DNA of 56,041 bases, from assembly GCF_001672815.1 (NCBI RefSeq), contig NZ_LZKK01000032.1, positions 1 through 56,041 on the forward strand, read 5' to 3'. This document shows positions 24,992 to 35,889 of this stretch, in pieces (position 1 is the first letter of the stretch; every line of letters begins with the position of its first letter). A program made the position numbers and the translations under genes. The stretch is from Mycobacterium sp. E796. GTDB lineage: Bacteria > Actinomycetota > Actinomycetes > Mycobacteriales > Mycobacteriaceae. Under the pieces are notes generated by a model, which saw nothing but the letters and a program-made list of their open reading frames with translations, had not been told where the DNA came from and searched no databases.

Positions 24992-26230
24992 TCAGTCTTC
25001 CCGTTCGGATCGCCTGGGAATCGCGTACGCCGCGGCGCCGATGCCCAGCACCGCGACCCCGGACAGCACCGAAGACAGCGGCAGCGCGCACGCCAGCACC
25101 ACGCACCCGACCAGCCCGATCACCGGGATCGCGCGGGGCGGGCGCCCCTCGTCGGGCCGGAGCGTGAACGCCGAGGCGTTGGCGACCGCGTAGTAGATGA
25201 GCACGGCGAACGAGGAAAAACCGATCGCCCCCCGCAGGTCGGCGGTCGCGGCCAACACCGCCACCACGACGCCGATCAGCAGCTCGGCGCGGTGGGGCAC
25301 GCCGAACCTTGGGTGCACGGCGGTGAGTGCGTGGGGGAGGTGATGGTCGCGCGCCATCGCCAGGGTGGTCCGCGAGACCCCCAGGATCAGCGCCAGCAGC
25401 GAGCCCAGCGCCGCGACCGCCGCGCCCACCTGCACGACCGGCGCCAGCCAGACCATCCCCGCCACCCGCACCGCCTCGGACAACGGTGCGGCCGCGTCGG
25501 CCAGGCGCCGCGGCCCCAACGCGGCCAGCGCCGCGACGGCCACCAGCGCGTAGACGACCAGCGCGATCGTCAGTGCCAGCGGGATGGCCCGGGGGATGGT
25601 GCGCGCCGGGTCGCGCACCTCCTCGCCCAGCGTGGCGATGCGCGCGTAGCCGGCGAAGGCGAAAAACAGCAGTCCCGCCGCCTGGATCACGCCGCCGACG
25701 GTGACTCCCGTCAGGTGCAGGCGCTCGGTCTCGACGCTGTGGGAGGTGAAGACGGCGACGACGACCGCGGCCAGCACCGCCAGGACCACCGCGACGATGA
25801 TCCGGGTCAGCCACGCCGACTTCTGCACCCCGATGTAGTTCACCGCCGTCAACGCGACCACCGCGGCGACGGCCACTGCGTGCGCCTGCGCCGGCCACGC
25901 GTAGGCGCCGACGGTCAGGGCCATGGCCGCGCACGAGGCGGTCTTGCCGACGACGAAGCCCCAACCCGCCAGGTAGCCCCAGAAGTCGCCGAGGCGCTCG
26001 CGCCCGTACAGATAGGTGCCGCCGGAGGCCGGGTAGAGGGCGGCGAGCCGCGCGGAGGAGGTGGCGTTGCAGTAGGCCACGACCGCCGCCAACGCCAGGC
26101 CCAGCAGCAGCCCGGAGCCGGCGGCGCGCGCCGCGGGGCCGAGCGCCGCGAAGATGCCGGCGCCGATCATCGAGCCCAGCCCGATCACCACCGCGTCGAA
26201 CACGCCCAGGGTCCGGCGCAGCTCGTTCAC
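24992..26230 (-). CDS. APC-family amino acid permease
   Basis: 412 residues with about 12 membrane helices. The first helix has the APC motif G-L-G-S-M-I-G-A-G-I-F-A-A-L-G-P, which forms the substrate-binding break in LeuT-fold transporters. The start is GTG 26230; a longer open frame to 26887 runs antisense through the ArsR-fusion gene and is rejected. It is divergent from the ArsR-phosphatase fusion, sharing a 42-bp gap that holds a perfect palindrome (26243-26258), so the ArsR protein probably controls it too. Substrate unknown. Confidence 0.86.
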   Translation of the reverse strand: MNELRRTLGVFDAVVIGLGSMIGAGIFAALGPAARAAGSGLLLGLALAAVVAYCNATSSARLAALYPASGGTYLYGRERLGDFWGYLAGWGFVVGKTASCAAMALTVGAYAWPAQAHAVAVAAVVALTAVNYIGVQKSAWLTRIIVAVVLAVLAAVVVAVFTSHSVETERLHLTGVTVGGVIQAAGLLFFAFAGYARIATLGEEVRDPARTIPRAIPLALTIALVVYALVAVAALAALGPRRLADAAAPLSEAVRVAGMVWLAPVVQVGAAVAALGSLLALILGVSRTTLAMARDHHLPHALTAVHPRFGVPHRAELLIGVVVAVLAATADLRGAIGFSSFAVLIYYAVANASAFTLRPDEGRPPRAIPVIGLVGCVVLACALPLSSVLSGVAVLGIGAAAYAIPRRSERED

Positions 26231-26242
26231 GGCGCCCAACCT

Positions 26243-26258
26243 ATCAAATCCATTTGAT
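26243..26258 (+). promoter_or_regulatory. ArsR-type operator palindrome
   Basis: ATCAAAT-CC-ATTTGAT is a perfect 7-2-7 inverted repeat in the 42-bp gap between the divergent permease and the ArsR fusion gene. The AT-rich ATCAA...TTGAT form is typical of ArsR/SmtB-family sites. One site can repress both directions. Confidence 0.75.
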
Positions 26259-26272
26259 GTATTCTCCGAGGG

Positions 26273-27010
26273 GTGGCGGTAACCAAGCGGCCGGGCGTGC
26301 CCCCGTTGATGCAGATGGCGTCTCACCCGGTGCGGTGGGCGTTGCTGGCCGAACTCGCGGCCGGCGACCACCGGGTACGGGAATTGGCCGCCGCCGTCGA
26401 CGAGCCGCAAAACCTGGTGTCGTATCACCTGCGGCTGCTGCGCTCGGCGGGGCTGATCGACGCGCGGCGCAGCAATTTCGATGCCCGCGATACCTACTAC
26501 CACCTGAACCTGGCCAGGTGTGCGGCGCAATTCGCCGGGGCGGCAAGCGTTTTGCATCCGGCGCTCGCACCCGCTGGCACCATCCGGCCGGCCGGGTCGG
26601 TGCTGTTCTTGTGTTCCGGCAACAGTGCGCGCTCGCCGATGGCGGAGGCGCTGCTGCGGAAGAAGGGCGCGGGCCACATCCGGGCCGCGAGCGCGGGCAG
26701 CCATCCCAAACCCCAGATTCATCCGAACGCGGTGCGGATCATGCGCGACCTGTACGACATCGACCTCGGCGGCGCCCGGCCCCGGCCGTTGGCCGCGGTC
26801 GCCCGTCGCCGCTTCGATTGCGTGATCACGCTGTGCGACAAGGTCCGCGAATACGCCGACGACCACGGCGTGGCCACGACGATGCACTGGAGCCTGCCGG
26901 ACCCGTCCGCCGCGGGCAAGGCGAGTTATCCCGAATTCCGGCGCGTGGCAAGCGAACTGAACGACCGGATCGAATTCCTGTTGCCCACCCTTGCCCGGGA
27001 GCGACGATGA
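26273..27010 (+). CDS. ArsR-family regulator fused to low-molecular-weight phosphatase/arsenate reductase domain
   Basis: 245 residues, two domains. Residues 8-95 are a winged helix of ArsR type ([13 protein letters not shown], then [16 protein letters not shown]). Residues 108-240 are an LMW-PTP/ArsC fold with the P-loop C-S-G-N-S-A-R-S (C-x5-R-S), a later L-C-D-K segment and the general-acid motif W-S-L-P-D-P. Such fusions tie a sensor to an arsenate reductase or Tyr-phosphatase-like domain. No obvious Cys pair for As(III)/metal in the HTH recognition helix is seen, so the inducer is uncertain. GTG 26273 is the start. The stop overlaps the multicopper oxidase ATG (ATGA). Confidence 0.85.
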   Translation: MAVTKRPGVPPLMQMASHPVRWALLAELAAGDHRVRELAAAVDEPQNLVSYHLRLLRSAGLIDARRSNFDARDTYYHLNLARCAAQFAGAASVLHPALAPAGTIRPAGSVLFLCSGNSARSPMAEALLRKKGAGHIRAASAGSHPKPQIHPNAVRIMRDLYDIDLGGARPRPLAAVARRRFDCVITLCDKVREYADDHGVATTMHWSLPDPSAAGKASYPEFRRVASELNDRIEFLLPTLARERR

Positions 27011-28485
27011 TGCCGTTCGACCGACGCCGCTTCCTCGGCGGGCTGGCGCTGATCACCGCGAGCGGTGCCGCCGGCGTCGCGGCGGCCTGTTCGCGAACGA
27101 CGCCGCCCGGACCGCCCACCGGCAAGCCCGATTACACGCTGCGGATCGGCGCCGGAAATGTGGAGCTGGCGCCCGGCCACACCGCGTCGACCCTGACGTA
27201 CAACGGCCAATTCCCGGGTCCGTTGCTGCGGTTCAAGGAGGGGCAACGGACATGGGTGGACATCTTCAACGACACCGATGCCCCCGAGCAGCTGCACTGG
27301 CACGGGCAGCACGTGGGCGTCGACGTCGACGGGTCGGCCGAGGAGGGCACCCCCGACATCCCGGCACACGGCATGCGGCGCATTTCGTTTGTGCCGGGCC
27401 CGGCGGGCTTCCGCTTCTATCACACCCATGTGGTGCCGCGCGCCGACCTGTCCCGCGGCCAGTACAGCGGCCTCGTCGGCCCGGTCTACATCGAACCCAG
27501 ACAGAACCCGGGCGCCTACGACCAAGAGATCTTCCTGACGCTCAAGGAGTTCGAGCCCAGTTTCAGCCACGGGGGCGACATGGCCAGCGATTTCCTGGCC
27601 GGCGAACCGGACGCAGACCTCAAGGAGAAGGGCGAGGCGGCGATGGCGGCCTCGCTGGCGCGCGGCGAGCCGAAGGGCTTCGAGGTGAGCTACGGGGCGT
27701 TCGCCGTCAACGGGCGCATGCTCGGCCACGGCGACCCCATCCGCGTCCGGCCCGGACAGCGGGTGCTGTTGCATGTCCTCAACGGCAGCGCCACCGAATC
27801 CCGCAGCCTGGCCCTGCCCGGGCACACCTTCAACGTGGTCGCGCTGGACGGCAACCCGGTGCCCAATCCGGCGCCGGTGCCGGTGCTGTGGCTCGGTGCG
27901 GCCGAACGCATTTCGGCGGTCGTCAACATGACCAACCCCGGCGTGTGGGTGCTCGGCGACTTGTCCGACGACGACCGTGGCCACGGCATGGGCGTGGTGG
28001 TGGAATACGCCGGACGCGGCGGCGACCCGCAATGGGCCGCGCCCGCGCCGTTCAAGTGGGATTACCGGCTGTTCGCGCCGCCCAACCCCGCGCCGGCGCC
28101 GTCGCCGGAACGCACCATGGAGATGCTGATCGAGAAGCGCAACGCCGCCGACAACGGCTTCAACGTCTGGATGTTCAACGGCACGGCGTTTTCCATGGAG
28201 ACCAATCGGCCCGTGCTGGATCTGCAGCGCGACAAGCGCTATCGGTTCCGATTCCGCAACGCCACCGACGACCTGCACCCGATGCACCTGCACCGCCACA
28301 CCTTCGAAATCACCCGCATCGCCGGCGCACCGACCGCCGGGGTGCGCAAGGATGTCGCGATGCTGGGCGGGTTCCAAAGCATGGAGATCGATTTCGTCGC
28401 CGATCAGCCAGGGCTGTCGCTGCTGCACTGCCATCAGCAGATCCACATGGACTACGGGCTCATGCTGCTGCTCAACAGCCACTGA
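27007..28485 (+). CDS. Multicopper oxidase, Tat-exported
   Basis: 492 residues. The N-terminus has a Tat-type D-R-R-R-F-L-G-G motif, a hydrophobic stretch and a Cys in A-A-A-C that could be a lipobox, as reported for M. tuberculosis MmcO. All copper motifs are present: H-W-H-G (about 98-101), H-T-H (about 139-141), H-P-M-H-L-H (about 428-433) and H-C-H-x3-H-x4-M (about 475-486), giving type 1 and trinuclear centres. Likely oxidises Cu(I) to less toxic Cu(II), or a phenolic substrate, outside the membrane. Translation is coupled to the ArsR fusion by ATGA overlap. PknF-like kinase 2 starts 29 bp downstream from its own promoter. Confidence 0.9.
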   Translation: MMPFDRRRFLGGLALITASGAAGVAAACSRTTPPGPPTGKPDYTLRIGAGNVELAPGHTASTLTYNGQFPGPLLRFKEGQRTWVDIFNDTDAPEQLHWHGQHVGVDVDGSAEEGTPDIPAHGMRRISFVPGPAGFRFYHTHVVPRADLSRGQYSGLVGPVYIEPRQNPGAYDQEIFLTLKEFEPSFSHGGDMASDFLAGEPDADLKEKGEAAMAASLARGEPKGFEVSYGAFAVNGRMLGHGDPIRVRPGQRVLLHVLNGSATESRSLALPGHTFNVVALDGNPVPNPAPVPVLWLGAAERISAVVNMTNPGVWVLGDLSDDDRGHGMGVVVEYAGRGGDPQWAAPAPFKWDYRLFAPPNPAPAPSPERTMEMLIEKRNAADNGFNVWMFNGTAFSMETNRPVLDLQRDKRYRFRFRNATDDLHPMHLHRHTFEITRIAGAPTAGVRKDVAMLGGFQSMEIDFVADQPGLSLLHCHQQIHMDYGLMLLLNSH

Positions 28486-28502
28486 TCCGCGCGGCGTGCA
28501 TC

Positions 28503-28514
28503 TACGATTCGGCC
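28503..28514 (+). promoter_or_regulatory. Leaderless promoter of PknF-like kinase 2
   Basis: TACGAT (28503-28508) plus 6 nt places the predicted transcription start on the ATG at 28515. Twelve of the twelve bases TACGATTCGGCC equal those before kinase 1. Confidence 0.65.
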
Positions 28515-30356
<1,842 letters not shown>

Positions 30357-30441
30357 GGGGAAGGGCGGCGCACCACCGTTTGCCCGGACGGCGCGGCTCC
30401 GTATTCGTCGCGAATTTACGTGCCGCTGCGGCTTGAGCATT

Positions 30442-30453
30442 TACGATTTGCCC
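30442..30453 (+). promoter_or_regulatory. Leaderless promoter of PknF-like kinase 3
   Basis: TACGAT (30442-30447) plus 6 nt (TTGCCC) precedes the ATG at 30454, the same layout as for kinases 1 and 2. Confidence 0.65.
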
Positions 30454-32349
30454 ATGTCGCTCGAGACGGGTCAGGTGTTTGCCGGGTACACGATCGTGCG
30501 GGTGCTGGGTGCGGGCGGGATGGGCCAGGTCTACCTGGCGGCGCATCCCCGACTGCCGCGCGAGGACGCGTTGAAGGTCCTGCCCGCGGATCTGACGGGC
30601 GACCCGGAGTTTCGGGGCCGCTTCATGCGCGAGGCCGAGCTGGCGGCCGGGTTGTCCCATCCGCACATCGTGACGATCCACGACCGCGGCGAAGCGGACG
30701 GCCAGTTCTGGATCTCGATGGATTACGTGGCCGGCACCGATGCGGGCCGGCTGCTGCGCGACAACCCGGGCGGGATGCCGCTCGAAGACGTCGTGGCGAT
30801 CATCACGGCGGTCGGGTCGGCGCTGGATTACGCGCATGGCCAGGGGCTTCTGCACCGTGATGTCAAGCCCGCCAACATCTTGCTCACCGACCCCGACGGT
30901 CAGGCGCGGCGGGTGTATCTCGCCGATTTCGGGCTCGCGCGCCACATCGATGACGCGACCGGACTGACCGCGACCAACATGACGGTCGGCACCGTGGCCT
31001 ACGTGTCGCCAGAGCAGCTGAAGGGGGAGCGGGTCGACGGGCGCGCGGATCAATATGCGTTGGCCTGCACCGCTTTTCACCTGCTCACCGGCTCGCCGCC
31101 GTACGCCGATTCCAACCCCGCCATCGTGATCAGCCAACACATCAACGCCGCCCCGCCCTCGATCGCGGCCCGCCGCCCCGAACTCGCGGCGCTGGACCCC
31201 GTGTTCGCCACCGCAATGGCCAAGGAGCCATCCGAACGGTTCGGCAGCTGCCGCGAATTCGCCGACCAACTGGCCCGCCACCTCGGGCCGGGCTTCACCC
31301 AGCCCGGCGACATTCCATTCCCGGACACCCAACCCCGGATCGACGCGACCCTCCCCGCCCTCCGACCCCGCCGGCGTCCCCGGGCGCTCATCGGCGCACT
31401 GGTGGGCATCGCCTCACTTGTCGTAGCCGGTGGTGTCTTCGCGGGCGTGAAGCTTCTCCGCCACGACCCGGGCCACGCCGCCCCGACCAATCCCACCGCC
31501 CCGCCGGTAAATACCGCCGCCGCGACGCCGAACACCGGCCCCTTCACCGGTGTCTACCAGGTGCGCTTCGGCCAGGGCACCACTCTCGAGGGTGTGCCGG
31601 GGCAGGGCGCGGCCCCGGAAACGGACACGTACGCCGTCCGCTCGGCCTGCGGGTCGAGCGGTTGCCGCGCGACCGCGCAACGCGTCGGCGGCGAGCTGAG
31701 GCTCGCACCGAGCGCGGTCTTCGACGAGGTCGACGGGCGCTGGGTGGCCGTGACCATCGGCTCGGACAAATGCCGAGGCGCCCCGGCCGAGGTGTGGCAG
31801 GTGTTGACGCTGGAGCCACGGCCGGACGGCACCTTCGTCGGCGAGTACCGCGGGGCTTCCGCCAATGCCTGCAACGAGAAGCGGACGGTGACCTTCACCC
31901 GTTCGGAAGACGCCGACATCAACAAGCTCCCGGACCCGAGCACCCTGCCGCCGCGGGTCGGCTCGCCGGCCGCGGCGCTGCACGGCCGCTACCACCTGGT
32001 CCGAAAATTCAAGGCCAGGATCGCGCCACAGCAGAGCGACCAGGCCGTCATCACCGACTGCCTGCGCACCGGGGAGCGGTGCATGAGCTATTTCCACTCG
32101 AAAACGATTGACACACCGCTGGTGTTCGAGGGCGGGACCTGGACCCTGCACGTCGAGCATGACGACAACGATCCGGGCTGTGGCGGGGCCGTGTACGCCC
32201 GAGCCACCGGGCAATACGCGCTGCCCCAACCGCCACAGGATCCGATCACACAGCTGATCGGCCACGACCATCTGGACGAGTCGTCGGGCCGCGCCGACTG
32301 CCAATGGAGCGTGGACTTCGACGAAACATTCACGCGCACAGGCGATTAG
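30454..32349 (+). CDS. PknF-like transmembrane Ser/Thr protein kinase with duplicated 4-Cys ectodomain (3)
   Basis: 631 residues. Kinase domain at 12-275 with GAGGMG loop, Lys41, HRDVKPAN and DFG; the APE motif is S-P-E here, a mild change. The activation loop T-A-T-N-M-T-V-G-T matches kinase 1. One membrane helix at about 312-332, a Thr/Ala/Pro-rich stalk, then the two-unit ectodomain with 4 + 4 Cys; the first unit ends F-T-R-S-E-D and the second F-T-R-T-G-D. Sequence is closest to kinase 1 in the kinase domain and to kinase 2 in the second ectodomain unit ([11 protein letters not shown]). Ligand and substrates unknown. Confidence 0.88.
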   Translation: MSLETGQVFAGYTIVRVLGAGGMGQVYLAAHPRLPREDALKVLPADLTGDPEFRGRFMREAELAAGLSHPHIVTIHDRGEADGQFWISMDYVAGTDAGRLLRDNPGGMPLEDVVAIITAVGSALDYAHGQGLLHRDVKPANILLTDPDGQARRVYLADFGLARHIDDATGLTATNMTVGTVAYVSPEQLKGERVDGRADQYALACTAFHLLTGSPPYADSNPAIVISQHINAAPPSIAARRPELAALDPVFATAMAKEPSERFGSCREFADQLARHLGPGFTQPGDIPFPDTQPRIDATLPALRPRRRPRALIGALVGIASLVVAGGVFAGVKLLRHDPGHAAPTNPTAPPVNTAAATPNTGPFTGVYQVRFGQGTTLEGVPGQGAAPETDTYAVRSACGSSGCRATAQRVGGELRLAPSAVFDEVDGRWVAVTIGSDKCRGAPAEVWQVLTLEPRPDGTFVGEYRGASANACNEKRTVTFTRSEDADINKLPDPSTLPPRVGSPAAALHGRYHLVRKFKARIAPQQSDQAVITDCLRTGERCMSYFHSKTIDTPLVFEGGTWTLHVEHDDNDPGCGGAVYARATGQYALPQPPQDPITQLIGHDHLDESSGRADCQWSVDFDETFTRTGD

Positions 32350-32413
32350 GAACCTCTGCCCGCTACGGGCCACCCGCCAACGCCTCGATGAGGCGCGACG
32401 ACACCTCCGGTCG

Positions 32414-32424
32414 TACAGTTAGGC
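32414..32424 (+). promoter_or_regulatory. Possible leaderless promoter of the Pro-rich membrane protein
   Basis: TACAGT (32414-32419) lies 5 nt before the ATG at 32425, compatible with transcription starting at or one base inside the start codon. Confidence 0.45.
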
Positions 32425-33174
32425 ATGTCGCATCCGATGGACCCGGGTCCGCCGCCCCCATTCCAGCCACCGCCGCCCCAGGGGGGATACCCGCCGCCTT
32501 ATCCGGGGCCGTACCCGCCGGGGCTTTATCCGCCGCCGTACCCGCCGAGTCCGTATCCCGCGCCATACCCGCCGGGCCCGTACCCGCCGCCGGGCTACGC
32601 GCATCCGCCACAGGCCCAGACGACCAGCGGATTCGCCATCGCCGCACTGGTTTTCGGCGCTTTCGGGGGAATTCTGCTCGGCGTCATATTCGGCATCATC
32701 GCGCTGGGAAAAACGAAACCCGGTGGGCAGCGCGGCAGGGGATTGGCGATCGGCGGGCTCGTGCTGTCCGGCGCGTGGGCGGTCGGCATCGCCGTCCTCA
32801 TCGCGGTGGTCGCCCTGTCGCCGACGCACACGGTCAGCGCGCGGGACATCAAGGTGGGGGACTGCTTCGCCGAGCTGCCGCGGGGGAACCGAATCTCCTC
32901 GGTGGACACCACCAGCTGCGACCGGCCCCATGCGGCGGAGGTGGCCGGGATCGTCACCATTCCCGACGGGCCGTTCCCCGGCGAGTCCGGCTTCGGCGCC
33001 TACGGGAAGGACTGCAAGGACGACCTGGCGTCGTACTCGCCGACGGCGCTGCTGGATCCCGACATCGACTTGGCGATCATGCCGCCCACGCGGGAGTCGT
33101 GGCAGCGCGGCGATCGCGCCATGGTGTGCGTCGCGACGTTCACCACCAAGCGAACCGGGTCCATCAAGAGCTGA
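32425..33174 (+). CDS. Pro-rich DUF4190/septum-formation-type membrane protein
   Basis: 249 residues. The first 65 residues are Pro/Tyr/Gly-rich repeats of the P-Y-P-P-G-P type, cytoplasmic and probably disordered. Two membrane helices follow (about 68-92 and 107-130) of the DUF4190 kind with a G-K-T-K-P-G-G-Q-R-G-R-G-L loop. The C-terminal 110 residues are extracytoplasmic and start V-G-D-C-F, with Cys residues spaced as in the Septum_form domain (V-G-D-C-F, T-S-C-D-x-P-H-A-A-E-V, D-C-K, V-C-V). A role at the cell envelope or division site is suggested by family only. The stop overlaps the convergent oxidoreductase by 11 bp. Confidence 0.78.
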   Translation: MSHPMDPGPPPPFQPPPPQGGYPPPYPGPYPPGLYPPPYPPSPYPAPYPPGPYPPPGYAHPPQAQTTSGFAIAALVFGAFGGILLGVIFGIIALGKTKPGGQRGRGLAIGGLVLSGAWAVGIAVLIAVVALSPTHTVSARDIKVGDCFAELPRGNRISSVDTTSCDRPHAAEVAGIVTIPDGPFPGESGFGAYGKDCKDDLASYSPTALLDPDIDLAIMPPTRESWQRGDRAMVCVATFTTKRTGSIKS

Positions 33175-34306
33175 GCTCCCGAAGCGGCTGATTTTCGCGG
33201 ATCCCGCGATACATGCCCCATCGGACGATCCACGGCATCACCACCCGCTCGACCGACCACGACGGGAACCGAAACGAGTGGCCCGTGGGGAAGAAGACTT
33301 CCAGCCCGTTGGGCTGGATGCCCACCAACGAACCCCACCGCCGGCCCGGAGTCCGGAAGGCGCGCAACTCCCGCCCGGCGAACTCGGCGCGAATGTTGCT
33401 TGCTACCAACGAATCCCCCCGATTGCGGGCCGAGCTGCGCAGCGGGTCGGTGGCCGCGACGTCGCCGACCGCGAACACGCCCCGATGACCGGGCACCCGC
33501 AGCTGGGGCATCACCCGAACGAAGCCGCGTTCGTCGAGCAGTTCCGGTGGCAGCCAGTCGGTATTGGGCCGCACCCGGCCTACCGCCCAGAGCACGGCGT
33601 CGGCGGACGCCGGGGGTTGGCCGGTGCTCCATTCGACCGGTTTCCCGGTGATCTCCTCACCCGAGAAGCCGTCGGCGATCTGGGCACGGTGGCCCGGGTG
33701 CAGGCCCACGCCGAGCTCGGTCAGACGGTCGCGGATGCGCCGCCACGTCGCCGGGTGGTACTCGCCCAACGCCCGCTCGCCGGGGAAGTAGAGATCCACC
33801 CGTTTGCCCGGCCAGGTGGTCGCGATGTTGACGGCGCTGCTCACCGCGGCCGCCCCGCCCCCCACGACGATCACCGACTCGGCGGCGGCCAAGCGGTCGT
33901 GGGCGGCGCGCAGCTCGGCGCCGATCTCGTTGGGCGACTGCATGGTCGGGCGGCGCCAGAAGCCGTTGCTGACGCCGGTCGAGATGACCAACGCGTCGTA
34001 CTCCTCGGCAACGGGCGTGCCGTCCTCGCTCCGGCCCAACACGGTGCGGGCCGCAAGGTCGACGCCGGTCAGCGTGGCCTGCACCGTGCGCACGCCGTCC
34101 AGGCGGCGGAACCTGTCGAACGGGATCCAGTAGTCGCGGGCCCAGTCCTCGGGGCGGGAGAGCCGGACGCCGAGTTCCTGGCCGCTGACCAGCGCGGGTT
34201 TGGCGGAGATCCCGACGACGTCGGCGTGCCGGGCCAGGCGGATGGCGGTCAGGACACCGACGTCTCCCAGTCCGGCGACGACGACGCGCTTGCGTGTCGC
34301 AGTCAC
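33164..34306 (-). CDS. FAD-dependent oxidoreductase (NDH-2/ferredoxin reductase-like)
   Basis: 380 residues with a two-dinucleotide-binding fold: an FAD motif at the N-terminus (V-V-V-A-G-L-G-D-V-G, about 8-17), an NAD(P)H motif V-I-V-V-G-G-G-A-A-A-V (about 144-154) and the FAD-closing G-V-F-A-V-G-D-V-A-A (about 287-296). The N-terminal motif is G-L-G-D-V-G instead of G-x-G-x-x-G, which is still usable. No redox-active C-x-x-C or C-x4-C is seen, so a type II NADH dehydrogenase-like or single-electron reductase role fits better than a disulfide reductase. The GTG start at 34306 overlaps the stop of a 22-codon ORF with a strong ribosome site, and a KstR-like box lies upstream. Confidence 0.8.
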   Translation of the reverse strand: MTATRKRVVVAGLGDVGVLTAIRLARHADVVGISAKPALVSGQELGVRLSRPEDWARDYWIPFDRFRRLDGVRTVQATLTGVDLAARTVLGRSEDGTPVAEEYDALVISTGVSNGFWRRPTMQSPNEIGAELRAAHDRLAAAESVIVVGGGAAAVSSAVNIATTWPGKRVDLYFPGERALGEYHPATWRRIRDRLTELGVGLHPGHRAQIADGFSGEEITGKPVEWSTGQPPASADAVLWAVGRVRPNTDWLPPELLDERGFVRVMPQLRVPGHRGVFAVGDVAATDPLRSSARNRGDSLVASNIRAEFAGRELRAFRTPGRRWGSLVGIQPNGLEVFFPTGHSFRFPSWSVERVVMPWIVRWGMYRGIRENQPLRELSS

Positions 34307-34371
34307 GGGCGGCGCAATTCGCTTGTGCCGCTGGGGCTTTCGGTCGGCCGGGCCGCTCCGACGGCGTCCAT
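34303..34371 (-). CDS. 22-residue leader ORF coupled to the oxidoreductase
   Basis: ATG at 34371 follows a near-ideal AAGGAGG site (5 nt spacing), opens with MDAVGAARPT and ends in TGA at 34303-34305, overlapping the oxidoreductase GTG (GTGA). The main gene has no ribosome site of its own there, so ribosomes may load at the short ORF and restart. It could also be the remnant of an earlier N-terminus. No run of a single amino acid suggests classical attenuation. Confidence 0.5.
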   Translation of the reverse strand: MDAVGAARPTESPSGTSELRRP

Positions 34372-34402
34372 GCGGGCCTCCTTACGCGCGTGGTGGGCAA
34401 AC

Positions 34403-34416
34403 TGTAACACGTTCTA
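34403..34416 (-). promoter_or_regulatory. KstR-like operator
   Basis: TGTAACACGTTCTA fits the mycobacterial KstR consensus TnnAACnnGTTnnA at every fixed position on both strands. It lies 32 bp upstream of the leader ORF of the leftward FAD oxidoreductase, and about 95 bp from the rightward DUF1003 gene. KstR represses cholesterol catabolism genes until a CoA-thioester inducer appears. Confidence 0.6.
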
Positions 34417-34509
34417 GGTATGCGCCATCGGGCGTCGGATCACGGGCGGCCGCATCAGTAGCATTAGCCAGCGGCGTGCGCCGCCACGGCACCGAAAGGA
34501 ACGGGTCCC

Positions 34510-34956
34510 ATGACGACACAGGCCGATGCCCACCGCCACGGTCCACAACTGATTCCGCGCCGGCTGCTGCGGGGCGGCCAGGCGCACCATCCGGCCGTCC
34601 TGGAGGAGGCCCGGAGGCGAGGCGGAAACCTCCAGCTGCGCCTGGCCGACCGGATCACCGCGTTCGCCGGGTCGATGAACTTCGTCTGGCTACATGCGGC
34701 CCTGTTCGGCGTATGGATGCTGTTCCTGGAAGCGAGTCCATGGCCCACCCTGACCCTGGCCGTGTCGCTCGAAGCGATCTTCCTGTCGACCTTCGTGATG
34801 ATCGGCCAGAACCGTCAGGCGGCGTTCCAGCAGGCCCGGGCCGATCATGACTACCAGATGGAGGACTTGGAACTGAAGACCAACACCGAGCTCACCCGCG
34901 AGATCCACCTTCTCACGCAGGAACTGCACCGGCGCTATATCGGACCGCCGAGTTGA
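34510..34956 (+). CDS. DUF1003 family membrane protein
   Basis: 148 residues: a basic N-terminus, two membrane helices (about 57-73 and 82-101) with the pattern G-S-M-N-F-V-W-L-H and I-G-Q-N-R-Q-A-A-F-Q-Q-A-R-A-D-H-D-Y that is characteristic of DUF1003, and a C-terminal helix (E-D-L-E-L-K-T-N-T-E-L-T-R-E-I-H-L-L) likely to form a coiled coil. Family function is unknown. The ATG at 34510 has an AAAGGAA site upstream. It probably has its own promoter (TAGCAT around 34459) and is followed by 78 bp before the next gene. Confidence 0.85.
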   Translation: MTTQADAHRHGPQLIPRRLLRGGQAHHPAVLEEARRRGGNLQLRLADRITAFAGSMNFVWLHAALFGVWMLFLEASPWPTLTLAVSLEAIFLSTFVMIGQNRQAAFQQARADHDYQMEDLELKTNTELTREIHLLTQELHRRYIGPPS

Positions 34957-35034
34957 CAACGGCTGCGACACGCAACCAAAAGCGTTGCCAGAGCGCGTGG
35001 TGACACGAACGACCGCTCTAATGTGGGGGAGCAG

Positions 35035-35889
35035 ATGTTGGAACTACAGGCGACGATGCGACCACGTGTGGACGCCGCGCTGCGTGCCGCGGCGCGTGCG
35101 ACGGCACCGCGCCCCGCCGCGGCCAGGCGGGCCGCCAAGGACCTGCAGCAAAACCTCGGGCCGGCGGTCGGTGCCGAGATCCGCTGGGCGTTCACGCCGC
35201 CACGCAACTGGCTGATGGGGGTGGTGGCCAACATCGTCTTCGCCGCCGCCTGGTTGCTGGTGCAGCCACTCACGCCCGGGCGCCACCACCACGACTGGGC
35301 CGTCCTGGTCGGCACGTACTTCTCCTCCTGGGTGCTCGCGGACGTCACCACCACCAACCTGCTCGGCGCCGACCACTACCGCGTCCAACAGGCTTTGTCC
35401 GACGGGGTGCCGTTCTGGCGGGTGCTCTTGATCAAGAACCTGGCGCTGCTGGCGATCGTCGGGCTGCCGACGTTGCTGACGGCGATGGTCCTCACCCTGT
35501 GGTTCCAAACGCCCGCGAGCCTGGCGGTGACGATCCCCACCGTCGCGGTGCCCATCGTGTCCTGGCTGGGCGTCGGTAATTTCTTCTCGGTGCTGCACCC
35601 GGTGAGCGTCGAGCCGCTGCTGCGGCGGTGGCGGCAGCGTGCCGATCGTCGCCGCACCGGCGCCTGGATGCTGGCGCTGACCCTGCCGTATGCGCTGTAC
35701 TACGTCGCCGACCCGATGAACGGGGTGGAGCACCGCCTGCTGTGGACGAAAGTCCCCGCCCTCATCTGGCCGGTGTTCGGGCGCGACACGAAGAGCTTCG
35801 TGCATTTGGCGATCGCCATCACGGTGTGGATGGTGGGAACCGTCGGCGCCCTGGTGTGGGTGCGCAAGCGGGGGGTCGAGATCAGGTGA
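35035..35889 (+). CDS. Polytopic membrane protein, possibly ABC-2-type
   Basis: 284 residues with a basic, Ala/Arg-rich N-terminus of about 45 residues and six predicted membrane helices. The overall form (two-helix starts, a conserved E-I-R-W-A-F at the first membrane entry) resembles ABC-2-type permeases, but no ATPase gene is beside it and I cannot name a family. I start at ATG 35035, which follows GGGGGAG; GTG 35023 is an alternative 4 codons longer. TAATGT at 35019-35024 is a possible -10 and would give a very short leader. The stop overlaps the next start (GTGA), so translation is coupled with the hydrolase. Confidence 0.65.
   Translation: MLELQATMRPRVDAALRAAARATAPRPAAARRAAKDLQQNLGPAVGAEIRWAFTPPRNWLMGVVANIVFAAAWLLVQPLTPGRHHHDWAVLVGTYFSSWVLADVTTTNLLGADHYRVQQALSDGVPFWRVLLIKNLALLAIVGLPTLLTAMVLTLWFQTPASLAVTIPTVAVPIVSWLGVGNFFSVLHPVSVEPLLRRWRQRADRRRTGAWMLALTLPYALYYVADPMNGVEHRLLWTKVPALIWPVFGRDTKSFVHLAIAITVWMVGTVGALVWVRKRGVEIR

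Noticed and set aside
26231..26887. N-terminal extension of the amino acid permease
   Set aside because: It runs antisense through the ArsR fusion gene; the APC fold begins right after GTG 26230.
26991..28514. Very long frame suggesting a multicopper oxidase-kinase fusion (1121 codons ending at 30356)
   Set aside because: The part before 28515 is an alternative frame of the oxidase gene with Arg/Pro/Gly-rich nonsense; the kinase has its own start and promoter at 28515.
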